Shown: piece by piece, positions 43,993 to 46,493 of the stretch
Numbering within the stretch: the stretch's first letter is position 1
Layout of the letters: every line of letters begins with the position of its first letter
Origin: Pseudomonadota bacterium
GTDB lineage: Bacteria; Pseudomonadota; Gammaproteobacteria; Xanthomonadales; Xanthomonadaceae
Direction: 5' to 3'
DNA length: 46,493 nt
Assembly (NCBI GenBank): GCA_963205495.1
Contig: CAUJIN010000064.1
Location: 1-46,493 of the forward strand
Position numbers and translations under genes: made by a program
Notes under the pieces: generated by a model
Database searches by the model: none
The model's input: only the letters and a program-made list of their open reading frames with translations
Told to the model about the DNA's origin: nothing

Positions 43993-46493
43993 TCGCGCGC
44001 CTGATCCACGCCTGCCTGGCCAACCGTGCCCTGGTGCTGATGGCCGCGGCGCTGCTGGCCGCAATCGGCGTCTGGTCGGTGCGCCACACCCCGCTCGACG
44101 CCCTGCCCGATCTTTCCGACACCCAGGTCATCGTGCGCACCCAGTGGGCCGGGCAGCCGCCGCAGGTGGTGGAAGACCAGATCACCTACCCGCTCGCCAC
44201 CACCCTGCTTTCCGTTCCGGGCGTGACCTCGGTGCGCGGCTACTCGATGTTCGGCGATTCCTTCGTCTACATCCTGTTCGACGATTCGACCGACCTGTAC
44301 TGGGCGCGCTCGCGGGTGCTCGAATACCTGAGCCAGGCGCGCGACCGCCTTCCCGCCGGAGTCAATCCCGCGCTCGGGCCGGACGCCACGGGGCTCGGAT
44401 GGATTTATCAGTACGCCCTGGTGGATCGCTCCGGCAAACGCGACATCGGCGAGCTGCGCGCGCTGCAGGACTGGTTCCTCTCCTACGAGCTGCGCACGAT
44501 TCCCGACGTGGCCGAAATCGCCAGCGTGGGCGGCGCGGTGCGCGCCTGGCAGATCGAACCCGACCCGGCCGCGCTGGCCGCGCGCGGGATTTCCTTCGAC
44601 CAGGTCGCCGAGGCCATCACCGCCGCCAACGGCGCCAGCGGCGGCTCGGTGATCGAACAGGGCGAGGCCGACATGATGGTGCGCAGCGAGGGCTGGCTGC
44701 GCAGCCGCGAGGACTTCGAGCAGGTTCCCGTCACGCTCGAAGGCGTCGCTCCGGTGCGGCTGGGCGAAGTGGCGCGCATCACCCGCGGGCCGACCTTCCG
44801 GCGCGGCATCGGCGAGCTCGACGGCGAAGGCGAGGCCGTGGGCGGAATCGTGATCCTGCGCACCGGCAAGGACGCGCTCGCCGCCATCGAACGGGTCAAG
44901 GCGCGCCTTGCCGAACTTTCCGCCAGCCTGCCCGAGGGCGTGGAGGTCGTCCCGGCCTACGATCGCTCCGAGCTGATCCTCGATGCGGTGGACAACCTCA
45001 CCGGCAAGCTCGCCGAGGAATTCATCGTGGTGGCCCTGGTGTGCCTCATCTTCCTCTGGCACCTGCGCTCGGCGCTGGTAGCCGTGGTCACCCTGCCGCT
45101 GGGAATTCTCGCGGCCTTCATCGTCATGCAGTGGCAGGGCATCACCGCCAACCTGCTGTCGCTGGGCGGCATCGCGATCGCCATCGGTGCCATGGTCGAT
45201 GCCGCCGTGGTGATGATCGAGAACGCCCACAAGCACCTGGAGCACTGGCGCGAGGAGCACGGCGAGGCGCCGAGCGGCGAGGCGCACTGGCAGCTGATCG
45301 GGCGGGCCGCGGCCGAGGTCGGGCCGGCGCTGTTCGTGTGCCTGCTCGTCATCACGCTGTCCTTCATCCCGGTGTTCGCGCTGCAGGCGCAGGAAGGCCG
45401 GCTGTTCTCTCCGCTGGCCTACACCAAGACCTACGCCATGGCGGCGGCGGCGGGGCTGTCGGTGACGCTGATCCCCGTGCTGATGGGCTATCTCATCCGC
45501 GGCCGCATCCGCCCCGAGCACGAGAACCCCGTCAACCGCGCCCTGATCGCGCTCTATCGCCCGCTGCTCGACCTCAGCCTGCGCCATCCGCGGGCCACGC
45601 TGGCGCTGGGCGCGGCGCTCGTCGCCGTCACCGCGCTGCCGCTTTCCCGCGTGGGCAGCGAGTTCATGCCGGCGCTCGACGAAGGCAGCCTCATCTACAT
45701 GCCCACCGCCCTGCCCGGCCTCTCGGCCGACAAGGCGCGCCAGCTTTTGCAGCTGACCGACCGCATGATCAAGACCGTGCCCGAGGTCGAACACGTCTTC
45801 GGCAAGGCCGGGCGCGCCGAAACCGCCACCGACCCCGCGCCGATCGAGATGTTCGAAACCACCGTCACCTTCAAGCCGCGCAGCCAGTGGCGGCCCGGCA
45901 TGACGCCGGAAAAGCTGCGCGAGGAACTCGATGCGGCAGTGAACGTGCCCGGGCTTGCGAACTTCTGGATCCCGCCGATCCGCAACCGCATAGACATGCT
46001 CGCCACCGGCATCAAGAGCCCTGTGGGCGTGAAGGTGGCCGGCGCCGACCTGGCCACCATCGACCGCCTCACAGGTCAGATCGAGGCCGCCATCAAGCAG
46101 GTCCCTGGGGTCAGCAGCGCGCTGGCCGAGCGCCTGACCGGCGGGCGCTACATCGACGTGGACATCCGGCGCGATGACGCGGCGCGCTACGGCCTGAACA
46201 TCGCCGACGTGCAGGACGTGGTCGCGGGTGCGGTGGGTGGCATGGAGGTCGGACAGACCGTCGAAGGCCTGCAGCGCTATGCCATCAACCTGCGCTACCC
46301 GCGCGAACTGCGTGATTCGCTGGAGGCCCTGCGCGCCCTGCCCATCGTGAGCCCCCGGGGCCAGCGCCTGGTGCTGTCGGACGTCGCCCGCATCGCCATC
46401 TCGGATGGCCCGCCCATGCTGCGCAGCGAGAACGCCCGGCTGGCCGGTTTCGTGTACGTGGACCTCCGTGGGCGCGACCTGCTTGGCGCAGTA
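43989..46493 (+). CDS. cusA: CusA-type Cu(I)/Ag(I) efflux pump, N-terminal 835 residues
   Basis: The RND-family inner-membrane proton antiporter is intact to the window edge; about 200 residues are missing from the usual 1040-1050. It opens with IARLIHACLANRALVLMAA and DALPDLSDTQVIV. The helix 4 proton-relay motif GAMVDAAVVMIENAHKHLE has Asp404 (E. coli Asp405). The three methionines that bind Cu(I)/Ag(I) in E. coli CusA are all kept: Met571 in YMPTALPG, Met621 with Glu623 in IEMFETT, and Met670 in RIDMLATG. This marks it as a monovalent-copper/silver pump rather than a CzcA-type Zn/Co/Cd pump. It starts at a GTG in a GTGA overlap with cusB. Confidence 0.95.
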   Translation, partial: MIARLIHACLANRALVLMAAALLAAIGVWSVRHTPLDALPDLSDTQVIVRTQWAGQPPQVVEDQITYPLATTLLSVPGVTSVRGYSMFGDSFVYILFDDSTDLYWARSRVLEYLSQARDRLPAGVNPALGPDATGLGWIYQYALVDRSGKRDIGELRALQDWFLSYELRTIPDVAEIASVGGAVRAWQIEPDPAALAARGISFDQVAEAITAANGASGGSVIEQGEADMMVRSEGWLRSREDFEQVPVTLEGVAPVRLGEVARITRGPTFRRGIGELDGEGEAVGGIVILRTGKDALAAIERVKARLAELSASLPEGVEVVPAYDRSELILDAVDNLTGKLAEEFIVVALVCLIFLWHLRSALVAVVTLPLGILAAFIVMQWQGITANLLSLGGIAIAIGAMVDAAVVMIENAHKHLEHWREEHGEAPSGEAHWQLIGRAAAEVGPALFVCLLVITLSFIPVFALQAQEGRLFSPLAYTKTYAMAAAAGLSVTLIPVLMGYLIRGRIRPEHENPVNRALIALYRPLLDLSLRHPRATLALGAALVAVTALPLSRVGSEFMPALDEGSLIYMPTALPGLSADKARQLLQLTDRMIKTVPEVEHVFGKAGRAETATDPAPIEMFETTVTFKPRSQWRPGMTPEKLREELDAAVNVPGLANFWIPPIRNRIDMLATGIKSPVGVKVAGADLATIDRLTGQIEAAIKQVPGVSSALAERLTGGRYIDVDIRRDDAARYGLNIADVQDVVAGAVGGMEVGQTVEGLQRYAINLRYPRELRDSLEALRALPIVSPRGQRLVLSDVARIAISDGPPMLRSENARLAGFVYVDLRGRDLLGAV

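Noticed and set aside
43989..46177. Plus-strand open frame 43847-46177 as a separate gene
   Set aside because: It is in another frame from cusA; the cusA frame carries all RND motifs and conserved methionines.

Overview
The window is high-GC DNA (roughly two thirds G+C by eye) with a typical gammaproteobacterial gene content. Protein character (AmgK/MurU wall recycling, a 14-gene nuo operon, DeoC-DeoB-DeoD, a DUF6580-like protein next to PduO, proteins ending in a DGFE-type motif) points to Xanthomonadales/Lysobacterales, perhaps Rhodanobacteraceae. This is inferred from protein character only; no rRNA is present and the genus cannot be set.

Layout. 1-2.0 kb (minus): the start of a lipoprotein gene, a class I aminotransferase and a cytoplasmic cyclophilin. 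2.1-6.0 kb (plus): a membrane protein, a PduO cobalamin adenosyltransferase, an HDAC-fold hydrolase and the MurNAc-recycling pair amgK-murU. 6.1-8.9 kb: a large exported M14 metallopeptidase. 9.0-10.7 kb (minus): a Pit phosphate transporter with its DUF47 accessory gene. 10.9-16.5 kb (plus): a CNNM/CorC-type protein, ExoD, and DnaE, the replicative polymerase alpha subunit. 16.5-32.5 kb (minus): complex I, nuoA to nuoN in the canonical order, followed by an exported two-domain rhodanese. 32.9-35.7 kb (minus): a membrane-anchored M48 peptidase and a lipoprotein with an FGE-fold domain. 35.9-37.1 kb (plus): RNase D and tRNA-Arg(CCT). 37.1-38.3 kb: a scar with an IS3 orfA fragment, a beheaded delta-60 repeat gene and an imperfect copy of the tRNA 3' half. 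38.3-41.0 kb (minus): deoC-deoB-deoD. 41.2 kb to the end (plus): a CusCBA-type Cu(I)/Ag(I) efflux operon whose cusA runs off the window.

How the genes work together. Complex I is the dominant system; many of its genes abut or overlap by 4 nt, but a repeat-bearing 142-nt gap separates nuoD from nuoE. The deo genes turn deoxyribonucleosides into glycolytic intermediates. AmgK and MurU return wall MurNAc to UDP-MurNAc without MurA. The cus genes encode the outer-membrane, periplasmic and inner-membrane parts of one metal pump, and an 18-bp palindrome lies in the gap between them and the divergent deo operon.

Most unusual: the CusB-like adaptor ends in 16 tandem copies of a Met-Asp-His-Gly-Ser pentapeptide encoded by a perfect-length 15-bp DNA repeat, and the tRNA-Arg gene carries a small decayed integration-like scar. 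Other points are a GGGATT-type inverted repeat array inside the nuo operon, a hairpin-rich 339-bp leader before nuoA, and a possible cobalamin-linked membrane protein. No CRISPR array, complete insertion sequence, phage or integrase gene was seen.
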